Part shown: one piece after another, positions 51,390 through 60,200 of the stretch
Layout of the letters: each line of letters opens with the position of its first letter
Numbering within the stretch: position 1 is the first letter of the stretch
NCBI RefSeq assembly: GCF_049341065.1
Contig: NZ_JBMPIX010000019.1
Location: 22,120 to 86,119, forward strand
Length of the DNA: 64,000 nucleotides
Source of the DNA: Pacificoceanicola sp049341065
GTDB lineage: Bacteria; Pseudomonadota; Alphaproteobacteria; Rhodobacterales; Rhodobacteraceae
Direction of reading: 5' to 3'
The notes under the pieces: generated by a model
Seen by the model: only the letters and a program-made list of their open reading frames with translations
Databases searched by the model: none
Told to the model about the DNA's origin: nothing
Translations under genes and position numbers: made by a program

Positions 51390-52207
51390 TCGAGCGGCAA
51401 GTCCGCGATGTCGCGCAGCCTCTGACCGTCGATCATGGTTTCGACCAACTCCAGCGTCTCACGTTCCTGCTCACGCAGGGTCTCGACAAGCTCTGGCAGG
51501 GCGAAATTGTATACGCAGTCCATGTCGCCTGTGCCCATGGCGATCGAGGCGATGCGTGAAGGCGCTGGCTCTGCCGTTACGGCCACGATATGCGGCAGGC
51601 GTCCCTTGCGGTTGCGGACGAGGTTCAGAGCCTCCGAGCGGGTGTTCTGGACGCGGTCGGAGCGGATCGTCAGCTTGCAGCTAACCGAAGCATGGAGCGT
51701 AGGCTTGACCCCATTCGCCTCCCGCAACGCCGTCTTCCTTGCCACGGTGTCGTCAACCAGAAGCCGGTTCCGATTGATGCTGGCGTCCGGTTCGGGATGG
51801 CGCAGGACGACAACGTCCGGTTTGATGAGATAATCGCTCCCGAGGAGGGTCCGAAGCTCCTTGTTCTTGTCGGACAGGATACGCAATTCTTCGAGATGGG
51901 CATATTGGTCGAACTGCGCGATGGCCTGCCCCTTCGCGACCTCGAAGGCACCGGGGCGGAGATGTAGGAGTTGCTTGAAACAGTCGTCGATGAAGTTCTG
52001 ACACGCCGTTTCGAACATGCTGCCTGCGGTCTGCCCCGCCGGTTTCTCCGCGTAGCTTTTGGTCTTGCCGATCTTAGCCACAACGCTTGTCGCGATCTCC
52101 CGGCTGGGGCGGTTCGACACATCAGCGATTGAGGGCACACCTTTGGTCTCGCTGATGGGGCCACCGGCGCAAGCGCCAAGCCTTCTCGGACAAGATACGC
52201 ACAGCAT
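51377..52207 (-). CDS. NgoMIV-family type II restriction endonuclease (probably GCCGGC-specific), N-terminus disturbed
   Basis: 276 aa closely matching NgoMIV over nearly its whole length: SCKLTIRSDRVQN, LNLVRNRKGRLPHIV, PAPSRIASIAMGTG and DMDCVYNFALPEL. Catalytic residues of NgoMIV (E70, D140, K187, E201) align with E66, D131, K178 and E192, so the active site is intact. NgoMIV cuts G^CCGGC as a tetramer. The first 10-15 residues do not match; a better N-terminus (MSQDAVRILSEKA) lies in another frame at about 52205-52165, implying a frameshift or a variant start. No cytosine-5 methyltransferase gene is visible in the window. Confidence 0.88.
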   Translation of the reverse strand: MLCVSCPRRLGACAGGPISETKGVPSIADVSNRPSREIATSVVAKIGKTKSYAEKPAGQTAGSMFETACQNFIDDCFKQLLHLRPGAFEVAKGQAIAQFDQYAHLEELRILSDKNKELRTLLGSDYLIKPDVVVLRHPEPDASINRNRLLVDDTVARKTALREANGVKPTLHASVSCKLTIRSDRVQNTRSEALNLVRNRKGRLPHIVAVTAEPAPSRIASIAMGTGDMDCVYNFALPELVETLREQERETLELVETMIDGQRLRDIADLPLDLVI

Positions 52208-52319
52208 CCTGAGACATGCGCTCGGCTACGAAGAAACCGAGATCGAACGCCTCCGAGCACAGGGCGCCATCGCAGGCCCACCATGAAGCGCGGGCACTAC
52301 AAACCTGCCACAGCAGCAG

Positions 52320-52546
52320 ATGACGAACGGGTTGGACATCGGCTCGCCCGTGGTATCAGCCCATTTAATGCGGGTGCGCGTGTAGTCGAGAAGGGCCTGC
52401 ATCCCCGCCTCGCGCCCATAACCCGATTGGCCAAAGCCGTCGAACGGCGCGATGGGCGAGATCGCACGGTAGGTGTTGCCCCAGCAGATGCCTGCCCGCA
52501 TCTGCCCCGACACCCGGTTTGCCCGGGCCAGATCACGGGTGAACAC
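52320..52546 (-). pseudogene. Aldehyde dehydrogenase C-terminal fragment
   Basis: The frame reads FTRDLARANRVSGQMRAG, WGNTYRAISPIAPFDGFGQSG, LLDYTRT and EPMSNPFV, the last 70 or so residues of an aldehyde dehydrogenase. It is cut off upstream by the IS5-type terminal sequence at 52547 and diverges after NPFV, where the real C-terminus would end two or three residues later. The rest of the gene is absent. A broken remnant left by insertion and recombination. Confidence 0.82.
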
Positions 52547-52955
52547 GGGCTTTGTTGCGCAAAAAGGGTGAAGCCCGGACCTCCCCTTTCCCCAGATGCA
52601 CTTATCCCACGGGCTCGGTGACAGGTATGCCGAGCGCGGTGTAGCAGTTCAGCACGGCGGCGCGGATCTGGAGTTCGGCGATCTGGCGATCGAAGTCGCG
52701 CGCCATGAGGCTCTGCCCCAGCAGCTTCACGCAATGCATCCACTGACCGGCAGGGTATTTCCGCAGGAAATGTCCCGGGAAGTTTCGTCTCGGCGCGGCT
52801 TTGGCGGTGGTATCCGCTCCACTTGCGCCGGATGGCGCGGCCGAGGTATTTGGACGCGCGCAGCGCCTCGTTTCGGGCGATCGCGCCGGCGAACGAAGGC
52901 TTCCGCGGCCTGGCGTTCTTGCGTGGCGGTAAGCGACCCCTGCGAGCCCCGGTAT
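52547..52955 (-). mobile_element. IS5-family element remnant (3' part of transposase and terminal repeat)
   Basis: The left boundary GGGCTTTGTTGCGCAAAAAGG is the classic terminal inverted repeat of IS5-type elements and abuts the aldehyde dehydrogenase fragment. Upstream on the minus strand the transposase C-terminus reads PPRKNARP, ARNEALRASKYLGRAI, WSGYHRQSRAETK, then after a 43-bp interruption MHCVKLLGQSLMARDFDRQ and YTALGIPVTEPVG. The Y-R-E-K signature of the third catalytic acid is split by the insert. The N-terminal part, including the first two acids, is missing, so the element is dead. Confidence 0.85.
52740..52782 (+). repeat. 43-bp palindromic insert, copy A (inside the IS5-type transposase)
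   Basis: It begins CCACTGACCGGCAGGGTATTT, has loop GCA, and ends TCCCGGGAAG. Removing it joins codons for ETK (AAA at 52783-52785) directly to MHC (ATG at 52737-52739), restoring the family sequence. The stem pairs C52761-G52767 and C52762-G52766, then ATTT with AAAT and GGG with CCC. The same sequence with matching ends occurs at 63636-63678. Confidence 0.9.
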
Positions 52956-53078
52956 CCACTTGTTCAGCGTCGAAAGGCCAACGCCCAAATCTGATCCCAC
53001 CTGCTTTCTGGTCAGCCCACTGGGCAGCGCGATCCGCACCGCATCAGCCCGGAATTCGTACGTCCGTTTCGTTCCCAT
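52955..53078 (-). pseudogene. IS3-family OrfA fragment
   Basis: About 41 codons from ATG 53078: GTKRTYEFRADAVRIALPSG, then LTRKQVGSDLGVGLSTLNKW, the helix-turn-helix of an IS3-family OrfA. The frame is cut at about 52955, where IS5-type sequence begins. No OrfB. A remnant of an older insertion. Confidence 0.8.
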
Positions 53079-53244
53079 AGTTCGTCTCCTTTGCCGCAAT
53101 AAATGCTATCAAAGGAGCGGCATCAAACCGCGACAGGTCCATCTTGACGATCATTACGTTGGTACAGCTGAACTGGCCATCGACGCCAAAAAGATGCATT
53201 CTAAATTTGCGAATAGGCCTGATCGGAACCGAAGGATTGTGATC

Positions 53245-53772
53245 ATGATGGAATTTGATGACGCGAAACCGGTGCCAGGACTGGACAAGGACAGTTTCAT
53301 GCGTTCGGTAATCCGGGAGTTGGCAGGTATTCTTGAAGAGACCGTCGGAGAGCAGGAGGCCTCGGCCTATGTCAATCACGTGGGCCTGTTGATCGGGCGA
53401 GCGCTGAATCAAGAATATCGGGTCGCCTGCAATACGGAACGGCTCGATCCGGCGCAGGTCGCATCGGCGCTGGTACACCTGAAGAAACGGATCGACGGCG
53501 GCTTTTCGATCGAGTGCATCGACGACGAGGCGATCACCTTGGTCAACTCGGCCTGCCCGTTCGGCGACAAGGTCATCGGTCGCCCCTCCCTTTGCAGGAT
53601 GACGGCCAATGTTTTCGGCCACATCGCGGCCGAGAACCTCGGTTATGCCCGTGTTGGTATCGAGGAAGCGATCGCCCGCGGCGACGCTCGGTGCCGCGTG
53701 GTCGTGAAACTCAAGGAAACGAAGAACGAACCGCAGAGAAACGAGACCGATTTCTTTGGCGCGTTTGTCTGA
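53245..53772 (+). CDS. Methanogen output domain 1 (MetOD1) protein
   Basis: 175 aa. A helical N-terminal half (SFMRSVIRELAGILEETVGEQ) is followed by the MetOD1 core: SACPFGDKVIGRPSLCRMTAN, VFGHIAAENLGYARVGIEEA and IARGDARCRVVVKL, with three spaced cysteines suggesting a metal or ligand site. MetOD1 is a sensory or output module of signal transduction. Here it is a stand-alone protein encoded 9 bp before a hybrid histidine kinase, so it probably feeds that kinase. AAGGA precedes the tandem ATG by nine bases. Confidence 0.85.
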   Translation: MMEFDDAKPVPGLDKDSFMRSVIRELAGILEETVGEQEASAYVNHVGLLIGRALNQEYRVACNTERLDPAQVASALVHLKKRIDGGFSIECIDDEAITLVNSACPFGDKVIGRPSLCRMTANVFGHIAAENLGYARVGIEEAIARGDARCRVVVKLKETKNEPQRNETDFFGAFV

Positions 53773-53781
53773 GTATTGCCC

Positions 53782-55836
53782 ATGCCGCGAACGTTGTCCC
53801 TATCGCTTCAGCAAATCGTTGCCTTGACTGACGAGGCGCTTCTGGTTGTCGACGCGCGGTCGCATACGCTGCTGTACGCCAGCCCTCGCGCCATGGACCT
53901 GCTTGATGTCGCGAGCTTTTCCGATCCGGCCTGTCGGTTGTCTGATCTGCTCGATAGCGATGATGGGCAGCTGTACCGTTTCCTCGCCGATGCGGCCACC
54001 GTCACAAGCCCGCTGATTGCCCGCGTCCGGCGACTGTCAGATGGGGCACCGTTGACGGCAAAAGGGCAGCGTACCGCCGGGGAGGAAGGCCGGCCCCTGA
54101 TTGCATTGGCGCTGAAGGCCGATACGGAGCTGTCTCGACGCTTTCGGCTGTTGGCCGACAAGATCACAGCGCTCGACTTTGAAGTCGAACACCGCAAAGC
54201 GGTTGAGGCGGAGCTGTCACGCAACGCCCTGGCGCGGGACCGGACACTGGTCGCGGTGCGGTATATTGCGGAGATTGAATCAAGCGATCCCGCCTGTCTG
54301 AACAACGCACTGGACGCGCTGTGCAGAACTTGCGACTATCTGGGCGCTGCGATCATCGGCGTCGAGGCGGGAAAGCTACTGCTGCGCGCTTTGAACGGCC
54401 GACTGGCAGAAAGCTTCGACAGGAATGCCTTCATGCGCCTGCCGATGGGACTGGCCGATTTCTGGGATATGCCCGAGGACGACCGCATCGAAACGCTGCG
54501 CTTGGCTCTGAACGAGGTCGCGAAGACGCCATGCGACTTGAGCGATCTCGGGGTATGGCCCCTGTTCGTCGGATCCGAAGCAAAGTCGTTCCTGGTGTTG
54601 CAAGGGCCCTGTGAGTTCCCGGCCGAGGTCGAGATCTTATCCGAAGCCTTGGCCAGTCTATTGAGCCGTGTCAACGTCGAGACCGATCTGAGGCATGCGC
54701 AAAAGCTGCAGGCGATCGGCGAACTGACTGGTGGGATCGCACATGACTTTAATAACATCTTGTCGGTGGTTCTGGGGAATGCCGAGCTAATTATCGACGA
54801 GATCGAGCAAGACCGTCCGGAAGCGCTCGAGATGGAGCTTGCCAATGCGGTCCGCGACGCAGCGCTGCGCGGGGCGACGCTGACCTCGCGGCTGCTGTCC
54901 TTTGCCCGCAAGCAACCGCTCATGCCGCAGTCCCTATCGCTCAACACAGTCCTGCGCGACCTCGATCCGCTGCTGCGACGTGCCTTGGGAGAGACCGTGG
55001 ATGTCGAGGTCGTCTGGGCTGGCGGGCTGTGGAAGGCCCGCCTCGATCAAGGACAGTTCGAGAATGCCTTGCTGAACCTCGCCGTGAATGCGCGTGATGC
55101 GATGCCCCTTGGCGGTCGACTGACCATCGAAACCGCGAATACCCGACTTGATACGGAATATGCCGCGCAGCATTCGGAGGTGACGCCGGGCCAATACGTG
55201 ATGATCGCGGTAACCGATACCGGGACGGGCATGACGCCGGACGTCATCCGCGAGGCATTCACGCCATTCTTCACCACCAAGGGCGTAGGCCAAGGCAGCG
55301 GGCTTGGCCTCAGCATGGTCTTCGGCTTCGTCAAGCAGTCCGGCGGTCACGTGAAGATCTACTCCGAGCAGGGGCACGGCACGACGGTCAAGATGTATTT
55401 TCCCCGTGATACCGCGGATTCTGGAGCCGAATCCGGCGAGCAACTTGTTTCAACGGCCCGGCGGGCAAGTGCGAATGGCCATATTCTGCTGGTGGAGGAC
55501 GATCCGCACATACTGCGTTATGCCGAGCGCACGCTGATATTGTTGGGCTACGCAGTGGACACTGCGCTCTCAGGAGATGCCGCCGCTGAGCTCCTAAAGA
55601 CCCGATCCTACGACATCCTGCTCACCGATGTCGTTCTGCCCGGAGGCTTGAATGGACGGCGTCTGGCAGACCTCGCGAGCGAACTCTGGCCGACTATCAA
55701 GGTACTCTTCATGTCGGGCTACACGGAGAATGCAATCGTCCACAACGGCCAGCTCGACCCAGAAGTCGAACTGATATCGAAGCCTTTCACGCGCGACCAG
55801 CTTGCGCGTCGACTTCAGAAGTTAAGGAAGCAGTAG
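53782..55836 (+). CDS. Hybrid histidine kinase with PAS and GAF-like sensor and receiver domain
   Basis: 684 aa, soluble. A PAS domain (about 5-115), a coiled segment (130-160) and a GAF-like domain (160-295) precede the HisKA box ELTGGIAHDFNNILSV (His321), an HATPase with NARDAMP, DTGTGM and GSGLGLSM, and a C-terminal receiver with phospho-acceptor Asp in LLTDVVLPGG. No membrane segment, so it senses a cytosolic signal, perhaps through the MetOD1 partner. The ATG at 53782 is used. It is the second gene of the MetOD1-kinase-regulator operon. Confidence 0.92.
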   Translation: MPRTLSLSLQQIVALTDEALLVVDARSHTLLYASPRAMDLLDVASFSDPACRLSDLLDSDDGQLYRFLADAATVTSPLIARVRRLSDGAPLTAKGQRTAGEEGRPLIALALKADTELSRRFRLLADKITALDFEVEHRKAVEAELSRNALARDRTLVAVRYIAEIESSDPACLNNALDALCRTCDYLGAAIIGVEAGKLLLRALNGRLAESFDRNAFMRLPMGLADFWDMPEDDRIETLRLALNEVAKTPCDLSDLGVWPLFVGSEAKSFLVLQGPCEFPAEVEILSEALASLLSRVNVETDLRHAQKLQAIGELTGGIAHDFNNILSVVLGNAELIIDEIEQDRPEALEMELANAVRDAALRGATLTSRLLSFARKQPLMPQSLSLNTVLRDLDPLLRRALGETVDVEVVWAGGLWKARLDQGQFENALLNLAVNARDAMPLGGRLTIETANTRLDTEYAAQHSEVTPGQYVMIAVTDTGTGMTPDVIREAFTPFFTTKGVGQGSGLGLSMVFGFVKQSGGHVKIYSEQGHGTTVKMYFPRDTADSGAESGEQLVSTARRASANGHILLVEDDPHILRYAERTLILLGYAVDTALSGDAAAELLKTRSYDILLTDVVLPGGLNGRRLADLASELWPTIKVLFMSGYTENAIVHNGQLDPEVELISKPFTRDQLARRLQKLRKQ

Positions 55837-55883
55837 AGTCGGTTTTTGCTTTCCGAAACATATTGAAAAAGGGAGGAAAAAGG

Positions 55884-56267
55884 ATGCGACTATATGTGGC
55901 CGACGACAATGAAGAGTTCTCACAATTCGTGTCGCGTGTCGCGAAATCGGAAGGTTGGTCAGTGACGACCTGTGCCAACGGTGCCATCCTCGCAGCCGCG
56001 GTAGCATCCGAGGATGGGCCAGCGCTCATGATCGTGGATATCAACATGCCCGAAGTCGACGGGATCGAGGCGATCGAGGAGCTGAAGTCGATCAATAGAC
56101 GCTTGCGCATTCGCTTTATAACGGGAGGTTCGTTCAGTACTGCACTTGCAGCACACATGATTGCGGAAGCACGTGGAATTGAGTCGGGTCGTTTCATCAC
56201 GAAACCAGTCGGTATCGATAAGTTGAAGGCGATTTTGCGAGAAGAGGCGCAGCATCTATTCGAGTGA
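55884..56267 (+). CDS. Single-domain response regulator
   Basis: 127 aa receiver without an output domain. Acidic pair DDN near the N-terminus, phospho-acceptor Asp in MIVDINMPEVDG, Thr in FITGG and Lys in FITKPVG complete the CheY set. It lies 47 bp after the hybrid kinase with a GGAGG site, so it is the last gene of that operon and probably relays phosphate to a protein elsewhere. Confidence 0.93.
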   Translation: MRLYVADDNEEFSQFVSRVAKSEGWSVTTCANGAILAAAVASEDGPALMIVDINMPEVDGIEAIEELKSINRRLRIRFITGGSFSTALAAHMIAEARGIESGRFITKPVGIDKLKAILREEAQHLFE

Positions 56268-56524
56268 TTTATCCACCGTAGATCTCAGCCAGCACGACAG
56301 ATCTCGGGTATCGGACACACATGGATGTACACTGCGGCTATTGACCGACCTCATGATCGCAATCGGGCTCAGAGAGCCCGTTAAATCATCGAACGACGGA
56401 AGTGCCGTGCCGCTCCTCAGCAATTGTAAGGAAGTCGGGCGTCCGTTTTGGGCCAACCTTTCGCTGCCTTAAACGATGGAACCTGGTCACCATTGCGATA
56501 TCTGCGCGGATTGCGAAGTAAGTT

Positions 56525-56854
56525 TCAGGGATCCGAGTCCATAAGGGGCTCGATTTTGCCATTCGGAAAAACAAAACCATCCAAGAGTAATCTGTCCGTG
56601 GCATATTCCGTCCGAGCCTTGAACCGCACCCTCAGTTTTCGGTTGATCTTGGGGAGCTTCTGTTCAACTTCTATGCCATCCAACTTTGGCATTTGGATGT
56701 CGCACAGTATAAGTGCGGGTTCTTTCCCTTGTCGCAGCTTGTCCAAAAGGTCGGAGCCATTCTGCGCGACTTCAACTGTCCACCCCTCCCGGCGAGCGAC
56801 CTGCGTACAATACTCTGCAAATTCGATATTGTCGTCAGCCACATAGAACAACAT
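56525..56854 (-). CDS. Shortened receiver-domain protein, probably degenerate
   Basis: 109 aa. The first 75 residues parallel the regulator at 55884 (FYVADDN.EF, then ILCDIQMPKLDG), so DD and the phospho-acceptor Asp are intact. After RKLRVRF the sequence diverges and ends FPNGKIEPLMDSDP, losing the Thr and the usual KP motif of strand 5. It may be a relic or a phosphate sink. It is transcribed opposite to its neighbours. Confidence 0.65.
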   Translation of the reverse strand: MLFYVADDNIEFAEYCTQVARREGWTVEVAQNGSDLLDKLRQGKEPALILCDIQMPKLDGIEVEQKLPKINRKLRVRFKARTEYATDRLLLDGFVFPNGKIEPLMDSDP

Positions 56855-57239
56855 TTTCGGTAGCCTTTGCCTGCGAATCGCCTTGTCTACGGTCGCATTG
56901 CCCTTGGCAAAGACACGCTCGGTGCCGCTGTTCGATAGAATGCCAAAACCGGCAGGCACCTGAAATCAGTCATTCGACCCACCTCACAGGGATCTTGGGC
57001 TTCGTGCAAAGGTTCTGTATCATTGGGCGAGAACCCATGCTGTTCGAAATCCGCCGAGAAAGGCTAAACAGCGATCATCCCGGCGTAGCAAGGCAAGCTA
57101 AGGTGAGGGGCAACCGGACCTGGCGAGACACCGTACAGAGTTTGCTGCCGCGCAGGTAATATAGCTTGATTCCGATCGCAGCAGGTGTTCTCCAGTCCAA
57201 GACACAACGCAGAGTAGTACCGACTCTGAGATCAAGGAA
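56855..57239. other. Intergenic region, no gene recognised
   Basis: 385 bp between the divergent short receiver gene and the large hybrid kinase. No plausible coding frame in either direction. It presumably holds both promoters; I could not identify a clear -10/-35 pair or operator. Confidence 0.5.
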
Positions 57240-60200
57240 ATGCACGAGTTGAAACCAGCGGCCTACAGATATGCCTTTCCGGTTCTTTTCACGCTGCTGC
57301 TTGCCTTTATCCTTCTGTTGCAAGGCTCGCCCACCACGGCACAGCAGAGTGACCGGGACATTTTGCGCATGCCGTGGAGTGAAGCTTCGGGATCCGGGTT
57401 TGTGGAACCGGATGGTACGCCGCGCAGCTTTTTCATCGACCTCGTCCGGCAGATTGCAGAGGAAGCAGAAATAGACGTCGAGTTGGTCGAGTATCCCACG
57501 GCCGAGGCTGCCCTCCAGTCAATCCGCGACGGAGAAACTGATTTGTTCGTTGATACGGGACGCGCCGAGCTTGACGCCGATCTCCTGTTGTTCACCGATC
57601 CCATCGCAGAAACACAGCTGCGCCTTTATCAGCGCCATGATGCACCTTCCGCCGCTGATTTTTCAACGTTGGAAGGCGCGTCGCTGGGTGCCGTTCGGAA
57701 TTCAATCGCAAGTCGAACGCCGCTGCCTGAAGGCATTTCGGTCGTCGAATACGACGACCTCGTTACGGCATTCGCGAAGACTCTTGGCGGGGAGGTCGAC
57801 GGGGTGCTGGCGTTGTCCTCACTGGCGCGGAGAACGCTTTCGACAACCGGTCTTGACGCGCTGATCGGCCCAGGGGCCATTTCCGCAGGCAATTTCGCTC
57901 ATGTCGTGGCTCTGCGACGCGAGCAAGCGGGCCTCATGCCTCGGATCGAGAGCGCGATAGCCCGGCTTGAACAGCGCGGGGACCTGGAGGATTTGCGCAG
58001 CCTGTGGGATATGGTGAAACCTCCGCCAGCTCCCGATGTGCTGAGCGTCGGGGTGACGCATTTCCCCCCCTACTACGTGGTCAATGATGATGGCACGGTG
58101 ACGGGTTTCGCCGTCGAAATCATCGAGGAACTGGCCGACCGGGCTGGGCTGGATCTTCGGTTCGAGGTCGTTTCGCTCGAAAGCTGGTCAAGAGGTCCAC
58201 GCATCGGTGCCTTCGATGTGCTTCCCGCCCGCAGCGTGACAGAGACCGAGAAGGAATTCCTGCAGTTCACGGTCCCTATCCAGACAATCGACTATGTCCC
58301 CTTCGTCCGTGCTGAAGACGCACGTTTGCCGCTGGCACCGGTCGACGGTCGGGTGGGAATTCTCTTTACAGCGCCGCTGAGAGAGGAGATCGCACTTGAG
58401 CTTGGGGTGGACCTCCGGCTGCTTCAAACGCCTGAAGCAGCGGTGGAGGCGCTCGAAGACGGGACCATCGACGCGTTGTTCTATCCGCGAAGTGCCTTTG
58501 AAACCTATCTCGCGACGAATGGCCCGGCTGATCGTTTCGCACGTCTGCCCGAACCCGTGTTCCGCAATGACCTCGCCATAGCGATGCGGCCCGGCCTAGG
58601 GGACCTTGATACAAGGCTGAACGTGGTGATCCAGGGATTCATCGGGTCCGCACAATACCGAAGCCTGGCATCGAGATGGTTCGACGCGCCGCCGTTTTGG
58701 TCGGAAGAGCGTATTCGCCTTGCCCAGATCATTGTCGCAGCTGTTCTGTCGGCGGCATTGCTGGCCGTGTTCTTGCTTGTGCTGCAGGGGCGCCGACGGG
58801 CAATGCGCCATGCCGAAGCGATGGAGAGCGTTTCGACCCGGCTGGGTGCCGTTCTCGATACCGCACAAAGCGCGATCCTGGGCTTCAACCCCGCAGGCAA
58901 AATCGCGTTTTCCAATGTCGGCGCCCGGACGATGATCCCGGAGGTGGCGGCCAATGGCACGGCTTCGTGGCCGACGCATGTTGCCTTCCTCGATCCTGAG
59001 GCCAGAGAACCGTTGGACGAGGAACTGCATCCGATCCGCAGAGCCTTGGCCGGCTCCGACCTGAAAGGCGAGGTTGCCCTGATGCGGCGGAACACGTCAG
59101 GCGACGCGATACGCTATGTTCGCGTGTCGAGCTCTCCGGCCCTGCGGTCCGAGGCAGGCGACATAGCAACGGTTGTCATTCTCGATGACGTCTCGGACTT
59201 GTACGAAAGTCGCCAGAACGCCGAGGACCAGGCCAAGATAGCAGCGGCCGCGCAGAAGCAGGAAAGCATCGGCAAGCTGACCGGGGGCATTGCGCATGAT
59301 TTCAACAACCTGCTCGCGGTTATTCTGGGAAATCTCGAATTCCTGCAAGACGATGAAGCGAACCCTGAGCGCGCGAAGTTTACCAAGAATGCTATCGACG
59401 CAACGCTTCGTGGGGCGGAACTGGTCCGGAACATGCTCGCGTTCGCCCGCCGCTCGCCGATTGAGGCTCAGGTGCTTGATCTCAACGAAGTCACCCGTGC
59501 GGTCGAAGCCTTGGCCGCGCGCACGTTGCCCGCGTCGGTGAGAATAGAAACCTCATTGCTGGCGGGGCTTTGGAAGATCCGCGCTGACCGCTCGCTGACC
59601 GAAAGTGCGTTGCTGAACCTGATCCTGAACGCGAGCGACGCCATGGAAGGCGTAGGCCGCTTGACCATCGAAACGCAAAACCTTCGGATTGATGAAGACT
59701 ACATCGATGAAAGGCAGGAAGACATTCCCGCCGGACGATATGTCATGCTTGCCGTCAGCGACGATGGTCCCGGCATCCCGGAGGGACTCCTGACACAAAT
59801 CTTCGAGCCGTTCTTCACCACCAAAGGGCCACAAGGCGGGTCCGGGCTCGGGTTGTCGATGGTCCATGGTTTCATGAAGCAGACAGGTGGTACCGTTCGC
59901 GTTTACTCGGAAACTGGCGTTGGCACCACGTTCAAACTGTATTTCCCGGCGCTCCACACCGAGGAAACGCGGGTAACAGATAAATCTACCGATGCCGCAA
60001 TTTCGTCTGGTGCGGGTGAGCGCGTCCTTCTCGTAGAAGACCAGCCTGACGTACTCGCAGCGTTGAAGCATGCCCTGGAACGCGGTGGATATGACGTCGT
60101 TGCAGCAGAAAGCGGCGATGCCGCGTTGGACATCTTCGAACTCGATCCAGAGTTCGATATCGTCGTGACGGACATCGTCATGCCCGGGCATCTTCAAGGC

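Noticed and set aside
52740..52782. The 43-bp sequence as the terminal inverted repeat of an IS
   Set aside because: It lies inside two transposase frames rather than at element ends, and removal restores both frames.
52297..52959. A 220-codon minus-strand frame that could be called one gene
   Set aside because: It is stitched from an IS5-type transposase piece, the 43-bp insert and out-of-frame downstream sequence.
52960..53244. N-terminal extension of the MetOD1 protein
   Set aside because: The extension is translated through the antisense of the IS3 remnant; the ATG at 53245 has a ribosome site and starts the family sequence.
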